Part shown: in pieces, positions 8,635-17,926 of the stretch
Layout of the letters: every line of letters starts with the position of its first letter
How positions within the stretch are numbered: position 1 is the first letter of the stretch
DNA from: Pelagibacterales bacterium SAG-MED15
Lineage (GTDB): Bacteria; Pseudomonadota; Alphaproteobacteria; Pelagibacterales; Pelagibacteraceae
Assembly (NCBI GenBank): GCA_014654065.1
Contig: JACWDM010000001.1
Span: 124,001-188,000 of the forward strand
Direction: 5' to 3'
DNA length: 64,000 bases
Translations under genes and position numbers: made by a program
Notes under the pieces: generated by a model
The model's input: the letters and a program-made list of their open reading frames with translations, nothing else
Told to the model about the DNA's origin: nothing
The model's database searches: none

Positions 8635-10104
8635 CTATGGTAGACAATCCAAGTAAGTATCTAGATCCCATTGAGTTGTTGCACCTAAAAACTTTTCCCA
8701 TTCATCATTTTTATACCAATGGAAAATTTTATACATTTCATCAGGCATTGCTGATTGAACTATTTTATCTTCTGAAAGCCTATCAAGCGCTTCACCTAAA
8801 CTTAAAGGTAATTTTTTAACATCCTTACCAGCTTTTTGCGCTTCATAAATGTTTCTAGACTCTGGCTTACCTGGATTAATTTTATTTGAAATACCATCAT
8901 CCATAGTTTTAAGTAATGCAGCACCCATTAAGTAAGGATTATGCATTGAGTCTACTGATCTATATTCAAATCTTCCAGGAGCCGAAACTCTTAAACCACA
9001 AGTTCTATTTTGATATCCCCAGTCTGCATAAACTGGTGCCCAAAAACCTTGATCCCATAATCTTCTATAAGAATTAACTGTTGATGAACCAATTGCAGTT
9101 AAAGCTGGCAAGTGCTTCATAATACCACCAATTGATTGTAGACCAACTTTTCCAGGAAGTTGCATATCTTTTGTATCAGGCATAAATGTATTTGTTCCAC
9201 CTTCTACATATGTGAATACTTCTTCAACACCCGGTAAGGATTTATGGCCAAGTCTTTTAACTACATCTTTACCACCTGTCCATAGAGACATATTTGTATG
9301 ACACCCACTAGCAGAAACACCCATGAATGGTTTTGTCATGAAACAAGCAATCAATCCATGTTCTCTAGCAACCTGTGCACAGATTTGTCTATATGTTGAA
9401 AGTCTATCAGCATTCCTTAATACATCATCAAACATCCAATTTAATTCTAATTGACCAGGAGCATCCTCATGGTCTCCTTGAATCATATCAAGACCCATTG
9501 CATTTGCATATTCAATAACCTTCATAAATACTGGTCTTAATGACTCAAACTGATCAATATGATAACAGAAAGGTTTTGAAAAACCTTTACCTGTTGGAGT
9601 ACCATCATCATTTTTAGTTAACCACATCATTTCAGGCTCGGTACCAACTCTCATTTGATAACCATGCTTTTTTTTAAATTCTTTAGCAATTATTCTTAAA
9701 TTTCCTCTGCAATCCGAAGTTAAATGACCACCTGGATTTTCTCTTTCTTCTCTATTTCTAAAACAAGTACAAAAAACTCTTGCAACTCTTTTATCCCAAG
9801 GTAATTGAACAAAAGTTTCAGGATCAGGGATACCAACCAATTCTTTAGCCTCAGGACCATATCCAATGTAATTATTATGACGATCTAAAAATAAGTTTGC
9901 TGTTGCACCGTAAACTAATTGAAATCCTTTTTCCGCAGTCCTTTCCCAATGATCTGCTGGTATACCTTTTCCTACCACTCTTCCTGTTACAGAAATAAAC
10001 TGGAAATATATATATGTGATTCCTAATTCTTTAATTTTTTCTCTTACTTTTTTTACCAGTTTATCTCTGCCTGGTTGATTTACATGTTTTTCTAAATCTG
10101 TCAT
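8635..10104 (-). CDS. Glutamine synthetase family ligase (489 residues) heading the glxBCD operon
   Basis: A 489-residue ATP-dependent gamma-glutamyl ligase of the glutamine synthetase superfamily. It shows the metal-binding segments GTEPEMMW (near 152), GDHEDAPGQLELNW (near 211-224), the SGCHTNMSLW segment, STVNSYRRLW and a late APGRFEYR. It is longer than the 441-residue paralogue and differs at diagnostic places (HEDAPGQLE instead of HEDANGQFE, YQNRTCG instead of GNNRTH). By position it could supply gamma-glutamylmethylamide or glutamine to the GlxBCD enzyme. By sequence I consider it a distinct GlnT-like subgroup. A strong ribosome binding site (AAGGGGGG) lies 4 bases before the ATG, suggesting high translation. 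Confidence 0.75.
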   Translation of the reverse strand: MTDLEKHVNQPGRDKLVKKVREKIKELGITYIYFQFISVTGRVVGKGIPADHWERTAEKGFQLVYGATANLFLDRHNNYIGYGPEAKELVGIPDPETFVQLPWDKRVARVFCTCFRNREERENPGGHLTSDCRGNLRIIAKEFKKKHGYQMRVGTEPEMMWLTKNDDGTPTGKGFSKPFCYHIDQFESLRPVFMKVIEYANAMGLDMIQGDHEDAPGQLELNWMFDDVLRNADRLSTYRQICAQVAREHGLIACFMTKPFMGVSASGCHTNMSLWTGGKDVVKRLGHKSLPGVEEVFTYVEGGTNTFMPDTKDMQLPGKVGLQSIGGIMKHLPALTAIGSSTVNSYRRLWDQGFWAPVYADWGYQNRTCGLRVSAPGRFEYRSVDSMHNPYLMGAALLKTMDDGISNKINPGKPESRNIYEAQKAGKDVKKLPLSLGEALDRLSEDKIVQSAMPDEMYKIFHWYKNDEWEKFLGATTQWDLDTYLDCLP

Positions 10105-10171
10105 TTTCCCCCCTTAGACTTTTAAGATTAAAAAGGTAACTGAAAAAAAAACGTCTGTCTACTTAGATAAC

Positions 10172-11497
10172 TTAACTCCAAGGAAACGGACTGTTCGAAG
10201 TAGGGTGAAGTTCCCCCTTCGCGTATCGGTTGAATCTAAACGGTTTTAACAATTCACTTTCTTGACCTAAAATTTCTTGCGCCACTAAATGACCAACACC
10301 TAACATTTTGTATCCATGATTTGCATCAGCAATCATGTAAACATTTTCTAAAAATCTATCAAAAATTGGAAATGAATCTGGTGTTAAACATCCAAGACCA
10401 CCCGATGGACCTTTTCTATAAAGATCAGATTTACCTTCAAATCTTTTTTGACAATGAGCTAAAGCTGAGCACCACATATCAGAAAATTTATTCGTAGTTT
10501 GAAATTCTGGAGATTCCAAACCGTAAGGGTCGACATTAACTTTATCAAAATGTTTTTGAACTATGTAAGGTGACGTACCACCTTGAACACCTAATCCTTC
10601 GATGTCTGGTTTATAATATATTCCCCATAGTTTATCAGTAATTAATTTTTTATCTTTGTCTGAATAAAGAGGAGCATCAGTGTCAACGTGAATTACGGGA
10701 GGTTGTTTACCATCATTGGTTTTTAGATAATCAGCTTCAACACCTAAAACACCTTCTTGTAAAAACCAATAAGTCCACATATCCACTTGGTGCATTTTAC
10801 CATCTTTACCTTTAATATCAGTTGTTTTTGGAAGCTCTAACATATTCCAAAAGTCTCTAACCCATGGGCCAGCACCAACTACTACCTGATCACAATCAAT
10901 TATTCCTTGATCTGTAATAACACCAGTAACCGCGTTGCTATTACTTCCCTTTTTAAATCCTGTAACTTTTATTCCTTTATGAACTTTTACACCATTTGAA
11001 TTTGCTTTATTTTCTAAAGCTTTTATTGAATCTTTATTAAAAGCATAACCACCTTTTTTTTCATGCAATACCGATGTAATTCCTTTAGCCTGCCAATCAT
11101 CAAAAAGACCTTTCATATATTTCATGCAATCTTTTTCACCTTCAATAAATTCAGACTCGTAACCTATTGCTTTTTGTTGTTTATAAATACTGGCTACATC
11201 TTCATGCATAACTTCAGGAGAAATTTGCATATATCCAACTGGATTATATTTAAATGCTTTTGGATCACTTTCCCAAACCTCTACAGAATGGGCCATCAAT
11301 TCTCTCATTGCTGGTTGAAAATAATTATTTCTGACTACTCCACATGCAATACCACTAGCTCCAGCTGCAGTATCTTTTTTTTCAATTACAACAATGTCAT
11401 TCGGATTTTTGTAAGTCTCAGATAATTTCCAAGCAGTGCTTAGACCGTGAATTCCACCACCTATTACAACTACTTTTGCTTTTGTTGGTAAAGTCAT
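10172..11497 (-). CDS. FAD-dependent amine oxidoreductase (DAO / SoxB-like)
   Basis: A 441-residue flavoprotein of the D-amino-acid oxidase/sarcosine oxidase superfamily. The N-terminal Rossmann motif VVVIGGGIHGLSTAW binds the FAD ADP moiety, an acidic residue follows in VVIEKK, and the C-terminal FAD closure IADANHGYKMLGVG carries a Lys at the place of the flavin-ring Lys of monomeric sarcosine oxidase. There is no WHAAG covalent-FAD motif and no GcvT domain. It probably oxidises an N-methyl or secondary amine such as sarcosine or N-methylglutamate. It lies 67 bases upstream of the ligase-glxBCD operon on the same strand. The substrate cannot be fixed from sequence. Confidence 0.72.
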   Translation of the reverse strand: MTLPTKAKVVVIGGGIHGLSTAWKLSETYKNPNDIVVIEKKDTAAGASGIACGVVRNNYFQPAMRELMAHSVEVWESDPKAFKYNPVGYMQISPEVMHEDVASIYKQQKAIGYESEFIEGEKDCMKYMKGLFDDWQAKGITSVLHEKKGGYAFNKDSIKALENKANSNGVKVHKGIKVTGFKKGSNSNAVTGVITDQGIIDCDQVVVGAGPWVRDFWNMLELPKTTDIKGKDGKMHQVDMWTYWFLQEGVLGVEADYLKTNDGKQPPVIHVDTDAPLYSDKDKKLITDKLWGIYYKPDIEGLGVQGGTSPYIVQKHFDKVNVDPYGLESPEFQTTNKFSDMWCSALAHCQKRFEGKSDLYRKGPSGGLGCLTPDSFPIFDRFLENVYMIADANHGYKMLGVGHLVAQEILGQESELLKPFRFNRYAKGELHPTSNSPFPWS

Positions 11498-11596
11498 TAT
11501 AAGAAGCTTATTTTTTACACTAAGAAAGTATATAATATTTTTTATATATAAAAATTATAAGTAAATTATATTTCAACCTTGAATTTAGATAAATTA

Positions 11597-11947
11597 CTAA
11601 AAACTAAGGTTTTTTAGTGTTGTTAGATAATCATTAAACTCGTCTATAAAAGTTTTACTAGGCTTAATAAATTTTTTTCTTTGATCTTTAAAATTTTTTT
11701 CTAAATAAAAAAATCCTTTTTCACAGGCCTCATTAATTATTAGAGCTGATTTAGGTCTAGATGTCTTAAAAAGCTTAGTTTTAAGCTCTTCAACAGATAA
11801 CTCTTGCTTTAGTTTATAAGCTGTCATTACCAACAACATCATATGATAATGCGATGGAGATTTTCTAAAGAAATAATTACTTGATTTATGTGATAGTTTC
11901 ATTTGATCTTCCCAAAACTCAAGTAAGTCTTTAGTTGTTTTACTCAT
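11597..11947 (-). CDS. Small winged-helix (MarR-like) protein
   Basis: A 116-residue protein with an N-terminal helical part and a central region that reads like a MarR-type winged helix: a helix (VEELKTKLF), a recognition-like helix containing RPKSALIINEACEKGFF, and a wing with DQRKKFIKPS followed by a C-terminal helix. That matches the MarR pattern of a helix, a small linker ending in glycine-hydrophobic, then a D-x-R-basic wing. Its start overlaps the tdm stop by one base, so it is translationally coupled to the TMAO demethylase. It is therefore a candidate local regulator of the methylamine genes. The family call is from pattern only. Confidence 0.55.
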   Translation of the reverse strand: MSKTTKDLLEFWEDQMKLSHKSSNYFFRKSPSHYHMMLLVMTAYKLKQELSVEELKTKLFKTSRPKSALIINEACEKGFFYLEKNFKDQRKKFIKPSKTFIDEFNDYLTTLKNLSF

Positions 11948-14274
11948 TAAGCTTTGACTTTTAATTTTTGCGGATCGTAAAAAGGAAATTGTATTACTTT
12001 TGCAGGAATTCTTTTTTGATGACCATCTATCTTACCAATTTCTACTTCTGTACCAATTTCTGCGTACTTGGAATCTATTCTACATAAAGCTATGTTTTTG
12101 TTTAAGGTTTTAGATAACATTGCACTTGTAATTATACCAATCTGTCCTCTACCAATATGCACCGAATTTCCATTTGTTGCTGGTTCATGACCTACAAGTT
12201 CAAGACCAACAAGTTTTTTTTGTGGATTATTTTTTCTTTTTATTAATTCTTCTTTACCGATAAAATCATCTTCTTTTGTTTTCAGTGGAACTGTAAAACC
12301 AATCCCAGCCTCGAAAGGGTCAGTTTTATCATCAAATTCATAACCATAAAAAATTAATCCAGCTTCTATTCGAAGCATATCTAAAGCCTCTAACCCAAGC
12401 GGTAAAATATTAAATTCTTTGCCAGCCTCCCACACTTTATCCCAAACCGTGGAAGCGTCTTTTGGGTGACACCAAATTTCGAAACCTAATTCTCCAGTGT
12501 ATCCCGTCCTAGATATAACTATTGGAGTTCCTGTAACACTATCAATTCTTGCTATAGTTAATCTGAACCATTGAAGATCATCAATTGAAGGTTGGGTATC
12601 AGGTGTCCAAACAAATTTTTTAAGAATTTTTCTACTATTAGGTCCTTGGACTGCAATGTTGTGAATTTGATCAGTAGATGATTTTACCCATACTTTAAAA
12701 TTTTTCTTTTTTGCCTGCTCTTTTAACCACTCACCTCCATATTCTTGTCCACCAACCCACCTAAAATTATCTTGTCCAAATTTAAGTAAAGTCCCATCAT
12801 CAACCATACATCCATTGTCGTAGCACATAGCTGAATAAACAACCTGTCCTGCTGAAAGTTTCTTTACATTTCTTGTTAAAGTATATTGCATTAAATTTTC
12901 TGCATCTGGGCCTAAAATTTCAAACTTTCTTAGAGGAGATAAGTCAGTTACAATCGCACTCTCTCTACATGATGTATATTCCTTAATCGCTCCATAGTTA
13001 GTAAAATTATTAGCTAACCAGTAACCATTATAGTTAATAAAATTTTTTGTGAGCTTTGAAGTTTTGCTATGAAAGCCTGTCTCTTTAGTTATTTTAGGTT
13101 CTGAATCTGTATTCACTCTAAAAGCTACCCCTTTCGAGATCTTTTTATCTTTTGCATAAGTTCTAACAAAAATATCGGTTGGATTCCATCCATTTGCAGC
13201 ATCTACATCACAAGGACATGCAGAAGATGCACAAGTAAGATCTTTTAGTGCCCTAAAAAGTACGTAATCTCCGGGTCTTGACCAGGGCTCATCAAAGGTA
13301 GCAACGTTATTAGCATCAATTGCTGTGTTAAAAAATAAATTGATCGCTATCCAACCTTTACGCGGCTTAACATCATATTTTTCCAAAGAATTATTAAAAT
13401 TTTCAGAACAATTAATATGTCCAAGATAACCCATGTCTTCATAATACTTTGATGTACAAGCATAATTAAAAGTATCATGTCTACCAACAGTGTCTCTAAC
13501 GACTTCAATTACAGGCTCATGACTTGCATCAAAGAATTTTGAGAATAAACCAGGCATTGGATAAGCAGCTCCCATAAATGTTCTGGTTGCTGTTGGATCA
13601 ATTATACTTTCGATACCGTTATCCAATTTTCTTTTATCAAAAGCTAAAAAATCTGAACATTGCCTTCCACCTGGATCAATAATTTGAATATATTCTCCGG
13701 CTTTTACATCGTAAGTTTCTGACGACATTCTTTTTACAAATGTTTCAGATATTGGATTATAAATTGGTTCCGGTAAAACGTACTGTTCTTCCTTAATGTC
13801 GAATTTATCTCTATGGATAAAAGTTGTTAAGCTAGTTGCAGGATTTTGATTATGTACGTTCATTTCTTCTCCTGGAGAACCAACCATTAATATACATTTA
13901 TCTTTCGATTTAAGAGTGATGGTCTGACCCATGGGACATTCACTATCAAATATTTTTGAAGATTTTGACTTACTTAGTTCTAAATTTTTTTTTTTAAATA
14001 AATTAACAATTTTTTGATCTTGAAAGATTGCTTTTTTTAAAAATTCTCCGTCTGAATTTTCTTTTAAATTTAGAATAGTAAGATCGCTTTTACCTTTTGA
14101 ATTAAAAACAATTAATTCACAAATTTGTTTTCCTTCATCATTAACAATTTCAATTTTATCATCTGGAAAAATTTCAAAAACATGAATTCCTCCCCCCTGA
14201 ATTACATATCTTTCAACCCCAGGTGGCAATACCCGCAAGCCGGGGTTTTTTATTAAATTACTAGAAAGCGACAT
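11947..14274 (-). CDS. tdm: Trimethylamine N-oxide demethylase (DUF1989-GcvT fusion)
   Basis: A 775-residue cytoplasmic fusion of an N-terminal DUF1989-type domain (about 1-400) and a GcvT-type tetrahydrofolate domain (about 410-775). Tdm splits TMAO into dimethylamine and formaldehyde, and the GcvT part conjugates the formaldehyde with THF. Cys273, His286, Cys289 and Cys353 have exactly the spacing I recall for the three-Cys one-His zinc site of Methylocella silvestris Tdm. The GcvT part shows the usual LGLEALDMLRIEAG and PFEAGIGF segments. It is divergent from tmoX, whose binding protein imports TMAO, across a 113-base region. Length matches characterised Tdm (about 770-800). Confidence 0.9.
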   Translation of the reverse strand: MSLSSNLIKNPGLRVLPPGVERYVIQGGGIHVFEIFPDDKIEIVNDEGKQICELIVFNSKGKSDLTILNLKENSDGEFLKKAIFQDQKIVNLFKKKNLELSKSKSSKIFDSECPMGQTITLKSKDKCILMVGSPGEEMNVHNQNPATSLTTFIHRDKFDIKEEQYVLPEPIYNPISETFVKRMSSETYDVKAGEYIQIIDPGGRQCSDFLAFDKRKLDNGIESIIDPTATRTFMGAAYPMPGLFSKFFDASHEPVIEVVRDTVGRHDTFNYACTSKYYEDMGYLGHINCSENFNNSLEKYDVKPRKGWIAINLFFNTAIDANNVATFDEPWSRPGDYVLFRALKDLTCASSACPCDVDAANGWNPTDIFVRTYAKDKKISKGVAFRVNTDSEPKITKETGFHSKTSKLTKNFINYNGYWLANNFTNYGAIKEYTSCRESAIVTDLSPLRKFEILGPDAENLMQYTLTRNVKKLSAGQVVYSAMCYDNGCMVDDGTLLKFGQDNFRWVGGQEYGGEWLKEQAKKKNFKVWVKSSTDQIHNIAVQGPNSRKILKKFVWTPDTQPSIDDLQWFRLTIARIDSVTGTPIVISRTGYTGELGFEIWCHPKDASTVWDKVWEAGKEFNILPLGLEALDMLRIEAGLIFYGYEFDDKTDPFEAGIGFTVPLKTKEDDFIGKEELIKRKNNPQKKLVGLELVGHEPATNGNSVHIGRGQIGIITSAMLSKTLNKNIALCRIDSKYAEIGTEVEIGKIDGHQKRIPAKVIQFPFYDPQKLKVKA

Positions 14275-14327
14275 AATATAAAGTGTTCTATCTGTTTTGT
14301 TTTAAATATTATTATAATCTAAACGAG

Positions 14328-14356
14328 TTGACTATGCATTTAATTAGTCACATAAT
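14328..14356 (+). promoter_or_regulatory. Predicted sigma70 promoter of tmoX
   Basis: TTGACT at 14328-14333 is followed after 17 bases by CATAAT at 14351-14356, each one mismatch from consensus with ideal spacing. Transcription would start near 14363, giving a leader of about 25 bases that contains the AAGAAAGGGG ribosome binding site before the ATG at 14388. Confidence 0.5.
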
Positions 14357-14387
14357 CGTTAAACTTAATATTAAGAAAGGGGAAAAA

Positions 14388-15332
14388 ATGCGAAAAATAA
14401 TATCGTTAATTTCTGCAGCTATAATATCAGTAGCAAGTTTTGCTGGTTTATCACATGCAGATAGCAAAAAACCCATCGTTATCCCAACTCATAACTGGTC
14501 AAGTCAAATTGTAATGGCTTACGTTATTGGTGGAATAATGGAAGATATGGGAAATAATGTTAAATATGTAAATGCTGACTCTCAAGCAGTTTACGAATCT
14601 ATAAGAATTGGTGACGTATCAATCTCGCACGAAGTGTGGGAATCAGCTTTTGGTAAATCATTTACAACAGCATTAGATAAAGGCGGTTTGCTTGACTGGG
14701 GTGACCATGAAGCAAGAACTCTAGAGGATATGGGATATCCTAATTGGGTTGCTGAAAAAGGATTATGCCCAGGACTACCAGACTGGACTGCTTTAAAAAA
14801 TCCAGACTGTGCTAAAAACTTTACAACACCTGACTCTCCAGATGGAAAAGGAAGAATGTTGGAAGGTCCACAAACTTGGCATGGTGACTTAATCCCTCAA
14901 AGAGTTGATGCTTTAGGCTTAGGAGATCTTTGGTGGGTTAAATTTGCTGGAAGTGCGGACGCACTTTGGGCAGAGTTATCAGCAGCTGAAAAAGAAGGAA
15001 GAGGAACAATTATCTTTAACTGGACACCAAACTTTACTGATGGTGCTGGTTTTACATTTATCGACTTTCCTCCATACACAGCTGGTTGTAGACCAGAAGA
15101 TGGTGGTGACGGAAAATGCGGTTCACCAGATGGTTATTTGAAAAAAGCAGTTAACGCTGACTTTCCAAAAACTCATCCAGATGCAGCAGCTATGTTCAAA
15201 AAACTTTCTTTTACAACAAGTCAAATTGGTGCAATGGCAGCTTTAGTTGACGTTGACAAAATGACTCATGAAGATGCTGCAAAAGCATGGTTAAAAAAGA
15301 ACAAGAAAGTTTGGAAAGCTTTTACTAAATAA
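14388..15332 (+). CDS. tmoX: TMAO ABC transporter substrate-binding protein
   Basis: A 314-residue periplasmic binding protein of the OpuAC/ProX type. The ATG at 14388 is chosen over an upstream in-frame ATG because it is preceded by AAGAAAGGGG and starts a normal signal peptide (MRKIISLISAAIISVASFAG, cleavage after SHA near residue 24). Several Trp residues (THNWSSQ, HEVWESAF, WHGDL, DLWWVKF, IFNWTPNF) could form the aromatic cage that binds a quaternary or N-oxide amine. The tmm, tdm and tmoVW neighbours point to TMAO. It ends in a strong terminator, so it is a single-gene transcript, consistent with binding proteins being made in excess over the membrane parts. Confidence 0.87.
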   Translation: MRKIISLISAAIISVASFAGLSHADSKKPIVIPTHNWSSQIVMAYVIGGIMEDMGNNVKYVNADSQAVYESIRIGDVSISHEVWESAFGKSFTTALDKGGLLDWGDHEARTLEDMGYPNWVAEKGLCPGLPDWTALKNPDCAKNFTTPDSPDGKGRMLEGPQTWHGDLIPQRVDALGLGDLWWVKFAGSADALWAELSAAEKEGRGTIIFNWTPNFTDGAGFTFIDFPPYTAGCRPEDGGDGKCGSPDGYLKKAVNADFPKTHPDAAAMFKKLSFTTSQIGAMAALVDVDKMTHEDAAKAWLKKNKKVWKAFTK

Positions 15333-15354
15333 GGTTAAAAGTAACTAAATCTTT

Positions 15355-15391
15355 AAATCTCTCCCAACATTGTTGGGGGAGATTTTTTTTT
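15355..15391 (+). terminator. Rho-independent terminator of tmoX
   Basis: A 14-base stem (one G-U pair) with left arm AAATCTCTCCCAAC at 15355-15368, loop ATT, right arm to 15385, merging into a run of nine T residues (15383-15391). It lies 22 bases past the tmoX stop. Confidence 0.92.
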
Positions 15392-15404
15392 AAGTATTAA
15401 TTAA

Positions 15405-15866
15405 ATGTTTAAATATTTTTTAAGTATATTCATTAGTTTATTATTTTTTAATCAATCTTTAGCTAAAGATGTAAATATAAAAGAAAATATTGATCTTATA
15501 TTTACTTGTAACTTAGAAAAAAAAATAATTAAAAATTCAGAATATAATTATCAAACTTTTTCAGCTAATGATTTAGATGAAAAAAATTTAGATAAATTTC
15601 AAATTTTGTCAAGAAAACCAGAGACTCTTTTTATAAAAGGACTATCTTCATTTCTTTCAGACACAGAAAATTTGAGTGTTAAAATTGTAAGTAAGGATGT
15701 GGTATTGTTTAAATCAATTGATGAAAAAAACAACTATTCAGAATCTGGTATAATTACAAGAAAAACAGGTGAATTAATCCATGAAGTTACAAAAAATATA
15801 AAAAGTGAAAATGCTGAAAAATATATTTCTATTTATTTATGTAAAAATTATGACAAAAAAGTATAA
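15405..15866 (+). CDS. Exported hypothetical protein
   Basis: A 153-residue protein with a typical signal peptide (hydrophobic residues 4-18, likely cleavage after SLA near residue 20). The mature part is Lys, Glu and Asn rich with predicted beta strands and two Cys residues (near positions 35 and 148) that could form a disulphide in the periplasm. I recognise no family. It lies between the tmoX terminator and a MORN-repeat gene and has nothing obvious to do with TMAO uptake. Its AT-rich codon use is like that of its neighbours. Confidence 0.65.
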   Translation: MFKYFLSIFISLLFFNQSLAKDVNIKENIDLIFTCNLEKKIIKNSEYNYQTFSANDLDEKNLDKFQILSRKPETLFIKGLSSFLSDTENLSVKIVSKDVVLFKSIDEKNNYSESGIITRKTGELIHEVTKNIKSENAEKYISIYLCKNYDKKV

Positions 15867-15898
15867 TTTTTTTAATTAATTTCGTGTAAAATATTATT

Positions 15899-16276
15899 AT
15901 GAAAAAATATCTCTTCTGTATAATTCTATATTTGTTAATTACATCAGTTGCGTCAGCGAGAAGTACTGGATGTAAAGAGGGAAATTGTGAAAATGGTTTT
16001 GGTAAATGGGTTTATACTGACAAAACTACTTACGAAGGAGAATGGGTAGCTACAAAAAAAAATGGCCAAGGAGTTGAAACTTGGCCCAATGGATACATTT
16101 ATAAAGGTGAATTCAAAAATAGTGTATGGAATGGAATGGGTGTTTTAACTTTTCCCGATGGATCAACTTATGAAGGTGAATGGGCCGAAGGATTTATGAA
16201 TGGCAAAGGAACTTTTACTTCATCAGATGGAACACAAATGTCCGGCACATGGAAAAATGGAAAATTACAAGAATAA
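15899..16276 (+). CDS. Exported MORN-repeat protein
   Basis: A 125-residue protein with a signal peptide (about residues 1-20) followed by four MORN-type repeats of about 23 residues. They are recognisable as YEGEWVATKKNGQG, YKGEFKNSVWNGMG, YEGEWAEGFMNGKG and a final SGTWKNGK. MORN repeats form beta-hairpin ladders that often contact membranes or other proteins. Three Cys residues lie in or just after the signal region (CKEGNC). The next gene starts at the base after its stop codon, so the two are translationally linked. The specific role is unknown. Confidence 0.8.
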   Translation: MKKYLFCIILYLLITSVASARSTGCKEGNCENGFGKWVYTDKTTYEGEWVATKKNGQGVETWPNGYIYKGEFKNSVWNGMGVLTFPDGSTYEGEWAEGFMNGKGTFTSSDGTQMSGTWKNGKLQE

Positions 16277-16828
16277 ATGTCAAAAGAAAATTATATAAAT
16301 AAAATTAAGGATTTACCAGAGATTACAAAACAGTTTGGCGGTTTAGTACTAATAATTTTAATAATAATTTCTTGTTTTTTTATTCTAAATATAAAGTTTG
16401 GTGGAGGAGATGAACTAGTAAGAAAAATGAAATTAGAAGAAGAGAGAATTGCCCAAGAAAAAAAATTAAGTGAATTAATATCAAAATTACCATCTGGAAT
16501 ATTAGTAACTTTCGATGGCACAGATCACTATAAATTAACAGATGAGGTATACGAGCAAGTATGCAAAGCTACAAAATTAATTCCACAACGAGCGATTATG
16601 GGCGCAAATTTTCTTAATTTTAGAGCTCATGAAATTTACACAATAAATGGAAATAAAATTGATGAAACATTTGTTAAATGGGATGTGGAAAAAAATAAGT
16701 GTTTTGCTGGCTTTACCGTAAGTGGAGACAATGTTGGAATTAATGAATCTATAACTGTTAGCGGTGAGGCATTAAGTTTTTTAAGCACAGGTATTGATAC
16801 CAGAGTTTATTTTATTAAAAACTTTTAA
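16277..16828 (+). CDS. Membrane-anchored hypothetical protein
   Basis: A 183-residue protein with a short cytoplasmic N-terminus, one transmembrane helix (about residues 20-38, GGLVLIILIIISCFFIL), a charged coiled-coil-like stretch (about 47-68) and a C-terminal domain presumably in the periplasm with two Cys residues. It starts directly after the stop of the MORN-repeat gene. No family recognised. Together with the two preceding genes it forms a small envelope-protein block inserted between tmoX and tmoWV. Confidence 0.65.
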   Translation: MSKENYINKIKDLPEITKQFGGLVLIILIIISCFFILNIKFGGGDELVRKMKLEEERIAQEKKLSELISKLPSGILVTFDGTDHYKLTDEVYEQVCKATKLIPQRAIMGANFLNFRAHEIYTINGNKIDETFVKWDVEKNKCFAGFTVSGDNVGINESITVSGEALSFLSTGIDTRVYFIKNF

Positions 16829-16894
16829 GGGGGCAAAATAAGAATATTATGGATTTAATTTTATCTTAATTTCATATAACTTAATTGATAATTT

Positions 16895-17923
16895 ATGTCT
16901 GAGCCAGTAATCAAATGTGAAAATGTATATAAAATTTTTGGAGCAAATGCTCAAAAAATGCTTCAAGATTCAAATGGCAATGTTGATGCTAAAACCTTTC
17001 AAGAAAATGGTTGCATTGTGGGAGTGAATAACGCTTCTTTTGAAGTTTCAAAAGGAGAGATGTTAGTTGTTATGGGTTTATCTGGTTCAGGTAAGTCAAC
17101 TTTATTAAGATGTATCTCAAGATTAACTGATGCAACAGGCGGTAAAATTTTTATAGAGGGCCAGGACTTGTTACAATTAAATAATAAAGATCTTATAGAT
17201 CTTAGAAGAAATAAAATGGGTATGGTTTTTCAAAGCTTTGCTTTGCTTCCACATAAAACTGTTGTGGAGAATATTGCTTTCCCACTTCAGATTAAAGGGA
17301 TCAAAACTGATGATAGTATAAATAAAGCAATGGATATGGTAAAACTAGTTGGACTTGATGGAAGAGAAAATTATTTTCCTAGAGAACTTTCAGGAGGACA
17401 GCAACAAAGAGTAGGTATAGCAAGATCCTTAGCCGTCGAGCCAGATATTTGGTTTTTAGACGAGCCTTTTTCAGCTTTAGATCCTCTAATTAGAAAAGAG
17501 ATGCAAGATGAGTTTTTAAGACTTCAAGACAAGTTACAAAAAACAATTATGTTTATTACACATGATTTTGATGAGGCTTTAAAACTTGCTGACCGAATAG
17601 CAATTATGAAAGATGGTATAATTGAGCAGTTAGATACTCCTGCTAATATTGTTTTAAACCCGGCTACTGAATATGTCAGAAAATTTACTGAAGAAGTACC
17701 AAGAGAAAAAGTTTTATTGATTAAGGATGTTATGGATATATCGATAGATAATTTAGGTGATTTAAAAGTCTCAAAAGATGAAATCATAGAAAATGTTGCA
17801 GAAAAAATTCTTACTCAAGAAAAATCAGTTGCTGTAGTTGATGGCAATAATAAAATTATAGGCTCTATTAATCCAACTAAAATAATCAATACAGTCTTTG
17901 GAGGAAGAAAAAATAATAATTAA
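16895..17923 (+). CDS. tmoW: TMAO/betaine ABC transporter ATP-binding protein
   Basis: A 342-residue ABC ATPase of the ProV/OpuAA type. Walker A GLSGSGKST lies at 61-69, the Q-loop in GMVFQSFAL, the signature LSGGQQQRVGIARS near 166, and Walker B WFLDEPFSALD near 187. A C-terminal extension of about 90 residues resembles the partial CBS region found in osmolyte-transporter ATPases. The permease gene starts 3 bases after its stop. With TmoX and TmoV it forms the TMAO importer. It is the only betaine-type ATPase in the window and could also energise the ATPase-less system at 44783-46736. Confidence 0.87.
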   Translation: MSEPVIKCENVYKIFGANAQKMLQDSNGNVDAKTFQENGCIVGVNNASFEVSKGEMLVVMGLSGSGKSTLLRCISRLTDATGGKIFIEGQDLLQLNNKDLIDLRRNKMGMVFQSFALLPHKTVVENIAFPLQIKGIKTDDSINKAMDMVKLVGLDGRENYFPRELSGGQQQRVGIARSLAVEPDIWFLDEPFSALDPLIRKEMQDEFLRLQDKLQKTIMFITHDFDEALKLADRIAIMKDGIIEQLDTPANIVLNPATEYVRKFTEEVPREKVLLIKDVMDISIDNLGDLKVSKDEIIENVAEKILTQEKSVAVVDGNNKIIGSINPTKIINTVFGGRKNNN

Positions 17924-17926
17924 TTT

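Noticed and set aside
10172-11497. Naming the FAD oxidoreductase as a specific sarcosine or N-methylglutamate dehydrogenase
   Set aside because: The fold is clear but nothing in the sequence fixes the amine substrate.
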